A stretch of 64,000 nucleotides of DNA from Sphingomonas parva (ex Maeng et al. 2020) (GCF_004564275.1 NZ_SPDV01000008.1:1-64000); one strand, 5' to 3'; shown: positions 1 to 9,360, counted from the stretch's first letter. Notes: a model not told the origin generated them from the sequence alone. Program-made: numbers and translations.

Positions 1-18
1 GGGACCGCGCGTAGCGCG

Positions 19-63
19 GTGGAGGGGCCGGGCAGACCGGCAAGGAGCACCCGGCCCCTCCAC
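19..63. repeat. Long perfect inverted repeat upstream of uvrC
   Basis: GTGGAGGGGCCGGG at 19-32 is exactly complementary to CCCGGCCCCTCCAC at 50-63, with a 17-base loop. It lies in non-coding DNA at the left edge, so it could be a terminator of a gene outside the window or a REP-like intergenic element. No T-tract follows it. Confidence 0.6.
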
Positions 64-139
64 CAGCCTGCGGCCACCGGCTGCTGCGCAGCCGGGTTCC
101 GCCTTCCGGCATGCCCCCGGCGTGCCGCGGCTACACCCC

Positions 140-168
140 CCTCCCCATCCGCTGCGCGGACAGGGAGG
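140..168. repeat. Second intergenic hairpin before uvrC
   Basis: CCTCCC (140-145) pairs with GGGAGG (163-168), and inside it TCCGC (148-152) pairs with GCGGA (156-160) around a TGC loop, with a symmetric CA/CA internal mismatch. Such a regular hairpin argues that the bases between the ATG at 111 and the GTG at 216 are not translated. Confidence 0.5.
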
Positions 169-215
169 ATTACGGGCACTGGCCTCCCGCGCCCGGGCCC
201 CCTACATCGCCAGCC

Positions 216-2138
216 GTGACCAAGACCCCGCCCACCGACCGCTTCCACGAAGAGAAATCCGCTTACACCGTCCGCGGCTCGGACCAGCCGGACATCGAGG
301 CCGGCGTCGCGGCCATCCGCGCGGTGGTGAAGACGCTGCCGGTCCGGCCGGGCGTCTACCGGATGCTCGATGCGAAGGGTGAGGTGCTCTACGTCGGCAA
401 GGCGCGGGCGCTGAAGAACCGGGTGACCAATTACACCCAGGTTTCGCGGCTGACCAAGAGGCTGCAGCGGATGGTCGCCCAGACCCGGTCGATGCAGATC
501 GTCACCACCAACACCGAGGCGGAGGCGCTGCTGCTCGAGGCGCAGCTGATCAAGCGCTACCGGCCGCCGTACAACGTGCTTCTGCGCGACGACAAGAGCT
601 TCCCGTTCATCCTGCTGCGCGAGGACCATGCCTTTCCGCAGGTCCGCAAGCATCGCGGCGCGCGGCGCTTCAAGGGCCAATATTACGGGCCGTTCGCCAG
701 CGCCGGCTCGGTGACACGGACGCTCAACGCGCTGCAGAAGCTGTTCCTGCTGCGCAGCTGCACCGACACCTTCCTCGCCACCCGCGACCGGCCGTGCCTT
801 CTCTACCAGATCCGCCGCTGCTCGGCGCCGTGCGTCGGCCGGATCAGCGAGGAAGGCTATGCCGAGCTGGTCCAGGACGCGAAGGACTATCTCGGCGGCA
901 AGTCGACCCGGGTGCAGCAGAAGCTGGCGAGCGCCATGCAGACGGCGGCCGAGGCGATGGATTTCGAGCTCGCCGCCGTCTACCGCGACCGCCTGCGCGC
1001 GCTGACCTTCGTCCAGGGCACGCAGACGATCGCCGCCGAAGGCATGGGCGATGCCGACATCTTCGCGCTGGCGGCCAAGGGCGGCACGATCTCGATCCAG
1101 GCCTTCTTCATCCGCGGCGGCAACAATTGGGGCCATCGCAGCTTCTTCCCGGCCCACACCGCAGACGTGCCCGAAGAGGAGGTGCTCGCCGCCTTCCTGA
1201 TGCAATTCTACGAGGAGGTGCCGCCGCCCAAGCTGATCCTGGTCGATCGCACCCTCCCCGAGGAGGGGCTGCTCTGCGAGGCCCTGTCCGAGCGCGCCGG
1301 GCGCAAGGTGACGCTGAAGGAGCCGAAGCGCGGCGATCAGGCGCGGATGATGCGCCAGGCCACCCGCAACGCGGAGGAGGAGCTCGACCGCCATCTCGCC
1401 GAGAGCAGCACCCAGGCGAAGAACCTGCGGGCACTGGCCGAGATGTTCGAGATGTCGGAGCCGCCGCAGCGGATCGAGATCTATGACAACAGCCACGTCA
1501 TGGGCACCAACGCGGTCGGCGCGATGGTCGTCGCCGGGCCGGAGGGGTTCCTCAAGAACCAGTATCGCAAGTTCAACATCAAGCGCGACGAGACCGTACC
1601 GGGCGACGATTTCGCGATGATGCGCGAGGTGCTCGGCCGCCGCTTCGCCCGGCTTGAGAAGGAGGATCCGGACCGCAGCCGCGGCGACTGGCCGGACCTG
1701 CTGCTGATCGACGGCGGCAAAGGCCAGCTCAACGCGGTGCTCGAGACGCTGGAATGCGCCGGCATCCACGACGTGCCGGTGGTCGGCATCTCCAAGGGGC
1801 CGGATCGCAACGCCGGCCGCGAGGTGATGCACCTGCCCGGCGGCCGCGAGCTCACCCTGCCGGTCAACTCGCCCGTGCTCTTCTACCTGCAGCGGCTGCG
1901 CGACGAGGCGCACCGCTTCGCGATCGGCGCGCATCGCCAGAAGCGCGCGAAGAGCATGGCCTCGTCGCCGCTCGACGAGGTGCCGGGCATCGGCCCGAGC
2001 CGCAAGCGCGCCCTGCTGATGCACTTCGGCACGGCGAAGGCGGTGCGCGGCGCCGCGCTCGAGGATCTCGAGAAGGCGCCGGGAATCTCGCGGGGCATGG
2101 CGCGCTCCATTTACGATTATTTTCATCCGAGCGGCTAA
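216..2138 (+). CDS. uvrC: UvrABC system protein C
   Basis: Excinuclease subunit that makes both incisions around a lesion during nucleotide excision repair, acting with UvrA and UvrB in the cytoplasm. With the GTG at 216 as start the protein has 640 residues, close to the usual 600-650. It shows an N-terminal GIY-YIG nuclease (GVYRMLD near 46-52, YVGKA near 59), a UVR helix pair that binds UvrB (about 230-268), the RNase H-like second nuclease domain, and a C-terminal double helix-hairpin-helix (VPGIGPSRKRAL and APGISRGMA). An in-frame ATG at 111 would add 35 poorly conserved residues across a hairpin, so it is less likely. The start choice is the only real uncertainty. Confidence 0.95.
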   Translation: MTKTPPTDRFHEEKSAYTVRGSDQPDIEAGVAAIRAVVKTLPVRPGVYRMLDAKGEVLYVGKARALKNRVTNYTQVSRLTKRLQRMVAQTRSMQIVTTNTEAEALLLEAQLIKRYRPPYNVLLRDDKSFPFILLREDHAFPQVRKHRGARRFKGQYYGPFASAGSVTRTLNALQKLFLLRSCTDTFLATRDRPCLLYQIRRCSAPCVGRISEEGYAELVQDAKDYLGGKSTRVQQKLASAMQTAAEAMDFELAAVYRDRLRALTFVQGTQTIAAEGMGDADIFALAAKGGTISIQAFFIRGGNNWGHRSFFPAHTADVPEEEVLAAFLMQFYEEVPPPKLILVDRTLPEEGLLCEALSERAGRKVTLKEPKRGDQARMMRQATRNAEEELDRHLAESSTQAKNLRALAEMFEMSEPPQRIEIYDNSHVMGTNAVGAMVVAGPEGFLKNQYRKFNIKRDETVPGDDFAMMREVLGRRFARLEKEDPDRSRGDWPDLLLIDGGKGQLNAVLETLECAGIHDVPVVGISKGPDRNAGREVMHLPGGRELTLPVNSPVLFYLQRLRDEAHRFAIGAHRQKRAKSMASSPLDEVPGIGPSRKRALLMHFGTAKAVRGAALEDLEKAPGISRGMARSIYDYFHPSG

Positions 2139-2148
2139 GCCGCCGAGG

Positions 2149-3099
2149 ATGGCCACGCGCGTCCTTCTGACCGTCGATACCGAGCTCGCCTGGCGCCACC
2201 ATGCGCGCGGCGCCTCGTGGCAGGAGAACCTCCGCTTCTCCTACGATCCGGCCGGGGTCGGCGTGCCCTGGCAGCTCGCGCTGCTCCGCGAGCACGGGCT
2301 GAAAGCCTGCTTCTTCGTCGATCCGATGCCGGCCGAGGTCTACGGCCTCGCGCCGATCCGGGCGATGGTCGAGCCCATCCTCGCGGCGGGGCAGGAGGTC
2401 CAGCTCCATCTCCATCCCTGCTGGCGCAACGCGGCCGAAGGGGCCGCGGCGGGCGGAGCGTTCGAGCTGACCGCTTATGATGGCGAACGCCAGCGCGCCC
2501 TGATCGAGGCCGCCCGCGACCTTCTCGTCGCCGCCGGCGCGCCGCCGCCGGTCGCCTTCCGTTCGGGCAGTTACGCCGCCAATTCATGCACGATCGAGGC
2601 GCTGCGCGCGGCCGGCCTGGTCTTCGACAGCAGCCACAATGGCGCGCATCACCCGTGGCCGAGCGCGCTCCCGCTCGACCGAAGCCAGATCGCGCCCGTC
2701 CCCCTCGGCGGGATGATCGAGATTCCGGTCGGCCAGATCGAGGACTGGCCCGGCCAGCTGCGCCATCTCCAGCTCTGTGCGGTGTCGTTCGACGAGATGG
2801 CGGCGGCGCTGCTCCATGCCGAGCGCGAGGGCCAGCCGTTGGTCACTTTCGTCAGCCACAGCTTCGAATTCGCCAGCCGCGACGGCGCCCGGCCGAACCG
2901 GACGCTCTGCCGCCGCTTCGAGCGCCTGTGTGCCTTCCTCGCCGATCGACGTGCGGGAATGCCCACGGTCCATTTCAGCGATCTGGACAATGTGCCGCTC
3001 GCCGCCGACGCCCGGCCGCTCCCCGCCCGGCGGCTGCGCACCGCGCGGCGCATGGCCGAGCAGATATGGGCGAACGCCGTCTACGAGCGCGCCCTGTGA
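2149..3099 (+). CDS. Polysaccharide deacetylase (NodB-like) family protein
   Basis: 316-residue protein of the NodB/CE4-like fold. Visible motifs are the N-terminal TVDTE (residues 8-12, catalytic/metal Asp), the metal-binding HLHP (87-90) and FRSGSYA (137-143). It lacks a signal peptide, so it is probably cytoplasmic and acts on a lipid-linked or nucleotide sugar rather than on wall polymer. Its stop overlaps the GTG start of the next gene (GTGA), so the two are translationally coupled and probably act in one pathway, such as glycan N-deacetylation followed by N-acylation. The substrate cannot be read from the sequence. Confidence 0.8.
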   Translation: MATRVLLTVDTELAWRHHARGASWQENLRFSYDPAGVGVPWQLALLREHGLKACFFVDPMPAEVYGLAPIRAMVEPILAAGQEVQLHLHPCWRNAAEGAAAGGAFELTAYDGERQRALIEAARDLLVAAGAPPPVAFRSGSYAANSCTIEALRAAGLVFDSSHNGAHHPWPSALPLDRSQIAPVPLGGMIEIPVGQIEDWPGQLRHLQLCAVSFDEMAAALLHAEREGQPLVTFVSHSFEFASRDGARPNRTLCRRFERLCAFLADRRAGMPTVHFSDLDNVPLAADARPLPARRLRTARRMAEQIWANAVYERAL

Positions 3100-3998
3100 G
3101 CGCCGCAATCGCCCTTCCGTTCCGCGTCGGAGCGCGCACTTTGTGGCGGATCCGGCGGCAGTTGCAGCGGGTGTCGCTGACGCTCGATCAGGCGCGCAGC
3201 GGCACGGTGCCGGCGCTGCCGGACGCCTGTGGCGACGGCTATCTGATCGTCTCGCTTGCCGAAGCGAGCCTGGCGCCGCTGCTCGCGGACCGGCCAGGCC
3301 TGAAGCCGTTCGTGCGGCAACGCTATCCCCGCTTCTTCGCGTCGCTCGATCTCGGCTTCGACGCCTATCTCGCCGGCTTCTCGGCCAAGAGCCGGTCGAC
3401 GTTGAAGCGCAAGGTGCGCAAGCTCGCCGAGCGCTGCGGCGGGACGCTCGATCTGCGCTGCTATCGGACGGCGTCCGAAGCGGAGGAATTCCATCGCCAC
3501 GCCCGCGCCGTCTCGGCGATCAGCTATCAGGAAAGGCTGCTCGACGCCGGCATGCCCGACGGGGAGGCGGCGCTGGCCGATCTGCGGGCACGCGCGGCAC
3601 GGGACGCGATGCGCGGCTGGGTCCTGTTCCTGGACGAACGGCCGATCAGCTATCTCTATGCGCCGGCGGAGGGCACGACCCTGGTCTACGCCTTTCTCGG
3701 CTACGATCCGGCGCATGCCGATCTGTCGCCGGGCACCGTCCTCCAGTTCGAGGCGATGCGCCAGCTGATGGAGGAGGGGCGTTTCCGCCTGTTCGATTTC
3801 ACCGAAGGGGAGGGGCAGCACAAGCGCCTGTTCTCGACCGGTGAGGTGGCGTGCGTCGATCTCCTGCTGCTCCGGCCGACGGTCTCCAATCTCGCGGTCG
3901 GCTGGTCGCTGACCGGCTTCGATCGCGCGGTGGCGGTCGCCAAGTCGCTGGCGCGGCATCGGACGCTGGAGGGCCTCGCTCGCCGCCTGCGGCGCTGA
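3096..3998 (+). CDS. GNAT-fold acyltransferase, BioF2/CelD-like
   Basis: 300-residue protein starting at a GTG that overlaps the deacetylase stop by 4 bases. The central and C-terminal part has the pattern of BioF2-like/CelD acyltransferases (GNAT_acetyltransf_6 type): SKSRSTLKRKVRKL, GWVLFLDERPISYLYA, GYDPAHADLSPGTVLQFE and LFDFTEGEGQHKRLFS. These families transfer acyl groups to sugars, amino acids or polymer subunits, including in exopolysaccharide formation. Paired with the deacetylase it is a candidate to re-acylate the freed amine. No membrane segment is evident. Family is clear; substrate unknown. Confidence 0.75.
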   Translation: MSAAIALPFRVGARTLWRIRRQLQRVSLTLDQARSGTVPALPDACGDGYLIVSLAEASLAPLLADRPGLKPFVRQRYPRFFASLDLGFDAYLAGFSAKSRSTLKRKVRKLAERCGGTLDLRCYRTASEAEEFHRHARAVSAISYQERLLDAGMPDGEAALADLRARAARDAMRGWVLFLDERPISYLYAPAEGTTLVYAFLGYDPAHADLSPGTVLQFEAMRQLMEEGRFRLFDFTEGEGQHKRLFSTGEVACVDLLLLRPTVSNLAVGWSLTGFDRAVAVAKSLARHRTLEGLARRLRR

Positions 3999-4010
3999 TA
4001 GACGGGGCCG

Positions 4011-4742
4011 ATGCGGCTCGAGACCCAGGCGATCATCTGCGCGGTGCGGCCGCACGGGGAACACGGCGCCATCGTCCGCGCGCTGACCCCCGACGACGGC
4101 CTCCAGGCCGGTTATGTGCGCGGCGGCCGCTCCCGGGCGCTTCGGCCGGTGCTGTTGCCCGGAAATGTCGTCGCCTGCGAATTCCGCGCCCGCACCGCCG
4201 ATCAATTGCCGCATCTCACCGCCGAGCTCAGCGTCAGCCGCGGCGCCCTGCTCTCCGAGCCGCTGCCGGCGGCGGCGATCGACTGGGCAACGGCGCTGGC
4301 GGCGGCCGCGTTGCCCGAGGGGCAGCCCTATCCGAGGCTCTACCTCGCGCTCGACGGCCTCCTCGGCGCGATCGATGCCGCGCCTGCGGCGCGCGGCTGG
4401 GCCGCGGCGCTGGTCCGCTACGAATTGCTCGTCCTTTCGGAGCTCGGCTTTGGCCTCGATCTCTCCGAATGCGCCGTCACCGGATCTGCCCTCGACCTCG
4501 CCTATGTCAGCCCGCGCAGCGGGCGGGCGGTAGGCGCCGAAGCGGGCGCGCCCTATCGCGAGAAACTGTTCCGGCTGCCCGGCTTCCTCGGCGACCGTGG
4601 CCCCGCGGAATGGGACGAGATCCACGACGGGCTTCGCATCACCGGCCACTTCCTCGCCCGCGACGTGCTGATCGAACGTCACGCCGAGGTCCTCGCCGCG
4701 CGCGATCGCCTGATCGAGCGGTTGAAGCGGGTGACCGGCTGA
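4011..4742 (+). CDS. recO: DNA repair protein RecO
   Basis: 243-residue RecO, which with RecR helps load RecA onto SSB-coated single-stranded DNA in RecF-pathway recombination. It has the N-terminal OB-fold ([34 protein letters not shown]) and the C-terminal helical domain ([23 protein letters not shown]). The usual zinc cysteines of that domain are mostly absent: only one Cys is seen at ECAVTG, as in many alphaproteobacterial RecO proteins. It starts 12 bases after the acyltransferase stop, so it may be transcribed with the genes upstream. Confidence 0.92.
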   Translation: MRLETQAIICAVRPHGEHGAIVRALTPDDGLQAGYVRGGRSRALRPVLLPGNVVACEFRARTADQLPHLTAELSVSRGALLSEPLPAAAIDWATALAAAALPEGQPYPRLYLALDGLLGAIDAAPAARGWAAALVRYELLVLSELGFGLDLSECAVTGSALDLAYVSPRSGRAVGAEAGAPYREKLFRLPGFLGDRGPAEWDEIHDGLRITGHFLARDVLIERHAEVLAARDRLIERLKRVTG

Positions 4743-4807
4743 GGGGAGGACCGATTGCGGCGCGCGCCGCCTTCGGCCATCAAGGGGCCAGGTCAGGGGA
4801 GGGGCGA

Positions 4808-5875
4808 ATGCTTGCTTGGCGACAGCTTCGGGGAGCGGCGCGCGCGGTCGGCGCCGCCTGTGCGGCGGTCCTCCTCTCGACGTCCGCCAATGCTGCGCCC
4901 CCGTCCAAGCCGCTTCCGACCAAGCAGCAGCTGAAGGCGTGTCCGGCGTTCAAGGACATCGATTTCCGCAAGATCTACGCCGATTACGACTCCGGCCGAA
5001 CAGAGTGGCGCCAGCAGCTGGAAGCACGCCACGCCGCCACCCGCGGGCCCTACGGGCCGTTCCAGCCACCTGCGGACGCAGCGCTCACTTTGCGGATCTG
5101 GGCCGGCGGCAGCGAGACGCAGGAGGTGCGGACCGACACGTCGAGCGTCGTGTGGAAGGGCGCTGACGGCGCGTGGCGGGTCGATCGGGTCGACCACGCG
5201 ACGACGCGTCCGCCACCACCGCCGCCACCTCCGCCTGCGGGCTGGGACGGGAAGACCCCCTATTTCCAGCGCAGCCCGGACGAGGAAGCGCGGCTGGTTC
5301 GCGATCACATCGTGGGCATCCTCGACCCGCAAAGGGCCGCGGGCATCGAGCAGACCCTTCGCGATCCCTGCTTCCTGCTCCAGCCCGACTCGATGCCGTT
5401 CGTGGTCCCGGTGAAGAAGGGGCGCGAGCCGCTCTCGCCCTGCTGGGGGATCATCGGCGGCACGCTCGAGATGCGCTGGGCCGACGGGCGCCGCCGTGAC
5501 GTCACTGAGCTGTGCGGCAATTTCTACGCTCGGGGCATCATCAATGCGGTGATGTACGCGCGGCCGCTCGCCGAGGACGCTCAAACCACGGCGGCGTGCG
5601 ATCCACTGCGGTCGGCCGCGGCCGCCGCGCTTTCGCCGCAGCAGCGCCGCGAGCTGGCGTTCTGCGAAGCGGGAGTCGCGGGAGATCTCGCGAGGAACGG
5701 GCTGGACGAGGCAGCCCGGGAACGGTTGGCGGCCGATGCCCTCGCTCTCGACCCGCGGGCCCTTACCGCGCGATACGACTTCCTGTCGGAGTGGGCGGCG
5801 GGGGCGCTGTCGAGCAGCCTGCGCGCGAGCGGGGGTGTCGGGGCGGCTGCGCGGGCGAGGACTGGCGGCGACTGA
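4808..5875 (+). CDS. Secreted hypothetical protein with proline tract
   Basis: 355 residues beginning with a Sec signal (LRGAARAVGAACAAVLLSTSANA, cut after ANA), so exported to the periplasm. A strong Shine-Dalgarno (AGGGGAGG) precedes the ATG. The mature part holds several cysteines that could form disulfides (near ACPAF, DPCF, SPCW, LCGN, AACD, FCEAG) and a run of nine prolines at about 133-141 separating an N-terminal region from a C-terminal, helix-rich region. I recognise no family. The proline run may be a linker or stiff spacer. Confidence 0.7.
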   Translation: MLAWRQLRGAARAVGAACAAVLLSTSANAAPPSKPLPTKQQLKACPAFKDIDFRKIYADYDSGRTEWRQQLEARHAATRGPYGPFQPPADAALTLRIWAGGSETQEVRTDTSSVVWKGADGAWRVDRVDHATTRPPPPPPPPPAGWDGKTPYFQRSPDEEARLVRDHIVGILDPQRAAGIEQTLRDPCFLLQPDSMPFVVPVKKGREPLSPCWGIIGGTLEMRWADGRRRDVTELCGNFYARGIINAVMYARPLAEDAQTTAACDPLRSAAAAALSPQQRRELAFCEAGVAGDLARNGLDEAARERLAADALALDPRALTARYDFLSEWAAGALSSSLRASGGVGAAARARTGGD

Positions 5876-5900
5876 ACGCCAAACGAGCAAGAGTGGGCCG

Positions 5901-5930
5901 TTGCTTGCCCTTCAGCGGGCCCTCTATATG
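5901..5930 (+). promoter_or_regulatory. Candidate sigma-70 promoter for the M3 peptidase gene
   Basis: TTGCTT at 5901-5906 and TATATG at 5925-5930 are separated by 18 bases, about 45 bases before the ATG at 5977. It is the best -35/-10 pair in this 100-base gap. A short match in GC-rich DNA, so moderate confidence. Confidence 0.45.
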
Positions 5931-5976
5931 GCGAACCATCGCCGCGGGCGCCCGCCCGTGGGCACCTGACGGAGAT

Positions 5977-8151
5977 ATGAACTTGAAGGCATTGCTCCTT
6001 GCCTCGGCCGCGGCCCTGAGCCTCGCGGCCTGCACGACCGCCACCGACACCGCCCCTGCCCAGAGCGCCGCCGATGCGGCCCCCGCCATCACCGAGGCTG
6101 CCGTGACCGTCCCCGACAACATCCTGCTCGCCGACTGGACTGGCCCCTATGACGGGGTTCCGCCCTGGGACCAGGTGAAGCCCGAGCTCTTCCCCGAGGC
6201 GATCCAGTTCGGCATCGACGAACAGCGCCGCGAGGTGCAGGCAATCGTCAACAATCCCGAGGCGCCGACCTTCGCCAACACGGTCGAGGCGCTCGAGAAG
6301 GTCGGCCAGCGCCTGGACCGCGTCCTCTCGATGTTCGGCGTGATGACCAGCAACATGGCGACGCCCGCCTATCAGGCGCTCGACAAGGAATGGTCGCCCA
6401 AGCTCTCGGCGGCTTCGGACGAGATCACGCTCGATCCGAAGCTCTTCCAGCGGATCAAGGCGGTCTATGACGCCCGCGAGGGTGCCGGCCTCGACGCCAA
6501 GCAGCAGCGGCTGGTCACGCGCCTCTACGAGAGCTTCGTGCGCCGCGGCGCCAACCTCGCCCCCGAGCAGAAGCAGCAACTATCCGCCTACAACAGCGAG
6601 CTCGCCGCCAAGTTCGCGACGTTCAGCGAGAAGGTGCTCGCGGACGAGAGCACCCACATCGTCGCCAGCGAGGCGGAGATGAAGGGCGTCCCGGCCGACA
6701 TCAAGGCGGCCGCGGCGGCTGCGGCCAAGGAGCGGGGGCTGCCCGCCGGCAGCTACGCGATCGTCAACACCCGTTCCGCGGTCGATCCGGTGCTGACCTT
6801 CGCCGACAATCGCGCCCTGCGCGAGAAGGTCTGGCGTGCCTTCGTCAACCGCGGCGACAATGGCGGCGCGACCGACACCAACCAGACGATCGCCGAGATC
6901 GTGAAGCTGCGCGCGGATCGCGCCAAGCTGCTCGGCTTCGCCAACCATGCCGATTTCCGCATGCAGGACACGATGGCGAAGACGCCGGCGCGGGCGATGG
7001 AGCTGATGATGCGCGTCTGGCCCGCCGCCGCGGCCCGGGTCCGCGAGGAGGTCTCGGACATGCAGGCGCTCGCCCGCAAGACCGATCCGAAGCTCACCAT
7101 CGAGCCCTGGGACTATCGCTACTATCAGGAGAAGGTCCGCAAGGACCGGTACAATCTCTCCCAGGAGGAGGTGAAACCCTATTTCGAGCTCAACAACATC
7201 ATCGAGGCCTCTTACTGGGCCGCGGGCGAGCTGTACGGGCTGGACTTCAAGGAGATCACCGGCACCGTGCCCACCTGGAACCCGGACATCAGGGTCTACA
7301 GCGTCACCGATCGCCGCGACGGCCATCAGGTGGGCGTCTTCTACCGCGATGATTATGCCCGCACCGGCAAGCGCTCGGGGGCGTGGGCGACCACCTATCG
7401 CAGCCGCGCCGGCCTGCTCGGCGACCAGATCGTCCTCGGCTCGAACAACAACAATTTCGTCAAGCCCGCCCCGGGCGAGCCGGTGCTGATCAGCCTCGAC
7501 GATGCCGAGACGCTGTTCCACGAGTTCGGCCACGCCATTCACTATTTCCTGTCGGACGTGCATTATCCGAGCTTCGGCGGCACCCCGCGCGACTTCGTCG
7601 AATATCCCAGCCAGGTGAACGAGAATTGGCTGCTCACCCAGCCGGTGCTCAGCCGCTTCGCCAAGCACTACAAGACGGGCGCGCCGATGCCGCAGTCGCT
7701 GATCGAGAAGATCGATCGCGCCTCGACCTTCAACCAGGGGTTCGCGACCGCCGAATATCTCTCCTCGGCGATCGTCGACATGATGCTGCACATGGATCCG
7801 GACGGCGTCGTCGATCCGGATTCGTTCGAGCGGCAGGCGCTCGCCAAGATCGGCATGCCGAAGGAGCTGGTGATGCGGCACCGCCTGCCGCAGTTCAACC
7901 ACCTGTTCTCGTCCGACGCTTACTCGGCCGGCTATTATTCCTACCTGTGGTCGGAGACGATGGATGCCGACACCTGGGCAGCGTTCGAGGAGGCGGGCAA
8001 TCCGTTCGACAAGGCGACGGCGGATCGCTTCCGCCAGACCCTGCTGTCGACCGGCAACGAGACCGATCGCGCCGAAGCCTATCGGGCGTTCCGCGGACGC
8101 GATCCGGACGTGAAGGCGCTGATGCGCAAGCGGGGCTTCCCGGTCCAATGA
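5977..8151 (+). CDS. M3 family metallopeptidase lipoprotein (peptidyl-dipeptidase Dcp/oligopeptidase A type)
   Basis: 724-residue zinc peptidase that degrades short peptides. The N-terminus is a lipoprotein signal with lipobox LSLAAC, so the enzyme should be anchored in the cell envelope, unlike cytoplasmic Dcp of enteric bacteria. The zinc motif HEFGH lies at residues 515-519 within ETLFHEFGHAIHYFL, followed by the substrate-binding region FGGTPRDFVEYPSQ and the conserved YSAGYYSYLWS near the end. The full family length is present. The chosen ATG gives the lipobox at the correct distance; GGAG sits only two bases before it, so ribosome binding may be weak. Confidence 0.93.
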   Translation: MNLKALLLASAAALSLAACTTATDTAPAQSAADAAPAITEAAVTVPDNILLADWTGPYDGVPPWDQVKPELFPEAIQFGIDEQRREVQAIVNNPEAPTFANTVEALEKVGQRLDRVLSMFGVMTSNMATPAYQALDKEWSPKLSAASDEITLDPKLFQRIKAVYDAREGAGLDAKQQRLVTRLYESFVRRGANLAPEQKQQLSAYNSELAAKFATFSEKVLADESTHIVASEAEMKGVPADIKAAAAAAAKERGLPAGSYAIVNTRSAVDPVLTFADNRALREKVWRAFVNRGDNGGATDTNQTIAEIVKLRADRAKLLGFANHADFRMQDTMAKTPARAMELMMRVWPAAAARVREEVSDMQALARKTDPKLTIEPWDYRYYQEKVRKDRYNLSQEEVKPYFELNNIIEASYWAAGELYGLDFKEITGTVPTWNPDIRVYSVTDRRDGHQVGVFYRDDYARTGKRSGAWATTYRSRAGLLGDQIVLGSNNNNFVKPAPGEPVLISLDDAETLFHEFGHAIHYFLSDVHYPSFGGTPRDFVEYPSQVNENWLLTQPVLSRFAKHYKTGAPMPQSLIEKIDRASTFNQGFATAEYLSSAIVDMMLHMDPDGVVDPDSFERQALAKIGMPKELVMRHRLPQFNHLFSSDAYSAGYYSYLWSETMDADTWAAFEEAGNPFDKATADRFRQTLLSTGNETDRAEAYRAFRGRDPDVKALMRKRGFPVQ

Positions 8152-8156
8152 GCGAG

Positions 8157-8185
8157 GAGGGCAGCCGGAATTTCCGGCTGCCCTC
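8157..8185. terminator. Bidirectional hairpin between convergent genes
   Basis: GAGGGCAGCCGG (8157-8168) pairs perfectly with CCGGCTGCCCTC (8174-8185) around AATTT. It lies exactly between the ends of two converging genes and probably terminates both, although neither side has a long T-tract. Confidence 0.7.
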
Positions 8186-8195
8186 ACGCCACGGG

Positions 8196-9263
8196 TCAGG
8201 CGCCGGCCTTCACCGCCTGGGCCCAGGCCAGATCGGCGAGCCCCTCGAGGCTCGCCGCCATCTTGTCGGCATGGGCCGAGGCGGCGGTGCCGCGCGCGAT
8301 CCGTCCCTTGATCCCGTGGACGATGGCGGCGAGCCGGAACATGTTGAAGGCGATGTAGAAATCGAGATCGGGAATGCTGTCGCGGCCGGTCCTGCGGCAA
8401 TAGGCCGCGACATAGTCGGCCTCCGAGGGGATGTTCCGGGCGGCGAGGTCCAGCCCCGCCAGGCCGGTCGTGACGCCTGCCGGCATCCGGTACATCATCA
8501 GGTGGTAGCTGAAGTCGGCGAGCGGATGGCCGAGAGTCGACAGCTCCCAGTCGAGCACCGCCAGGACGCGCGGCGCCTCGGGGTGGAAGATCATGTTGTC
8601 GCAGCGGAAATCGCCATGGATGACCCGCGCCTCGTCCTCGCCGGGCGGGATGTTCGACGGGAGCCACTCGACCAGCCGGTCCATCGCCGCGACGCGGCCC
8701 GCCTCCACATCCTCCAGATACTGGGTCGACCAGCGCCGGATCTGCCGCTCGAAATAATTGCCGGACTTGCCGTAATCGGCGAGGCCGGCCGCCGCGGGAT
8801 CGATCCGGTGCAGCTGCGCGATCGTGGCGTTCATCGCATCGAAGTAGAGCGGCCGCTCGGCGTCCGGGACCTGCGGGAGGTCGGCATCCCAGAAGATGCG
8901 GCCCTCGACCATGTCCATCACGTAGAAGGCCGTTCCGATCACCGTCTCATCGGTGCAGAGGGCATGCGCATGCGCCACCGGAAAGTCTTGCGATTGCAAC
9001 GCACTGATAACGCGATACTCGCGATCGACGGCATGCGCACCGGGCAGCAGCTTGCCGGGTGGCTTGCGCCGCAGCACATAGGAACGGCGCGGTGTGATCA
9101 GCTTGTAGGTGGGGTTTGACTGGCCGCCGCGAAATTGCTCGACTTGCAGGGGGCCGTCGAAGCCTTGCACCTCGCGCTCCAGCCACTTCTCGAGAGCCGT
9201 CACGTCGAAGCCCTGACCATTGCGTACTTCGGTCGTGCCGCTATTCTGTGCGCTCCTGTCCAT
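8196..9263 (-). CDS. Phosphotransferase family protein (APH fold, ACAD10/11-like kinase domain)
   Basis: 355 residues with the aminoglycoside-phosphotransferase/choline-kinase fold: an early GGQSNPTYKL nucleotide loop, HGDFRCDN catalytic loop and VLDWELSTLGHPLADF metal-binding loop. This subfamily (bacterial homologues of the ACAD10/11 kinase domain) phosphorylates small hydroxylated molecules such as 4-hydroxy acyl-CoAs, and usually works with acyl-CoA dehydrogenases; none is adjacent here. I took the ATG at 9263 because GGAGGG lies upstream of it. A longer reading upstream runs into the sigma gene promoter region. Confidence 0.88.
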   Translation of the reverse strand: MDRSAQNSGTTEVRNGQGFDVTALEKWLEREVQGFDGPLQVEQFRGGQSNPTYKLITPRRSYVLRRKPPGKLLPGAHAVDREYRVISALQSQDFPVAHAHALCTDETVIGTAFYVMDMVEGRIFWDADLPQVPDAERPLYFDAMNATIAQLHRIDPAAAGLADYGKSGNYFERQIRRWSTQYLEDVEAGRVAAMDRLVEWLPSNIPPGEDEARVIHGDFRCDNMIFHPEAPRVLAVLDWELSTLGHPLADFSYHLMMYRMPAGVTTGLAGLDLAARNIPSEADYVAAYCRRTGRDSIPDLDFYIAFNMFRLAAIVHGIKGRIARGTAASAHADKMAASLEGLADLAWAQAVKAGA

Positions 9264-9360
9264 TTCTACGAAGACCCTCCGGTGCGTGGCTTTCGATGAC
9301 GGCAATCTGGCAGCCCATCCCGGCCCGGCGGGCACGCTCCCCTCGGGCCTTGCTGCTGTA

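Noticed and set aside
111-215. Earlier ATG for uvrC
   Set aside because: The added 35 residues cross a stable hairpin and show no UvrC similarity.
3081-4682. A 533-codon minus-strand frame
   Set aside because: Antisense to the acyltransferase and recO genes; no recognisable motif.
6580-8667. A 695-codon minus-strand frame
   Set aside because: Antisense to the M3 peptidase, which has HEFGH and full family length.
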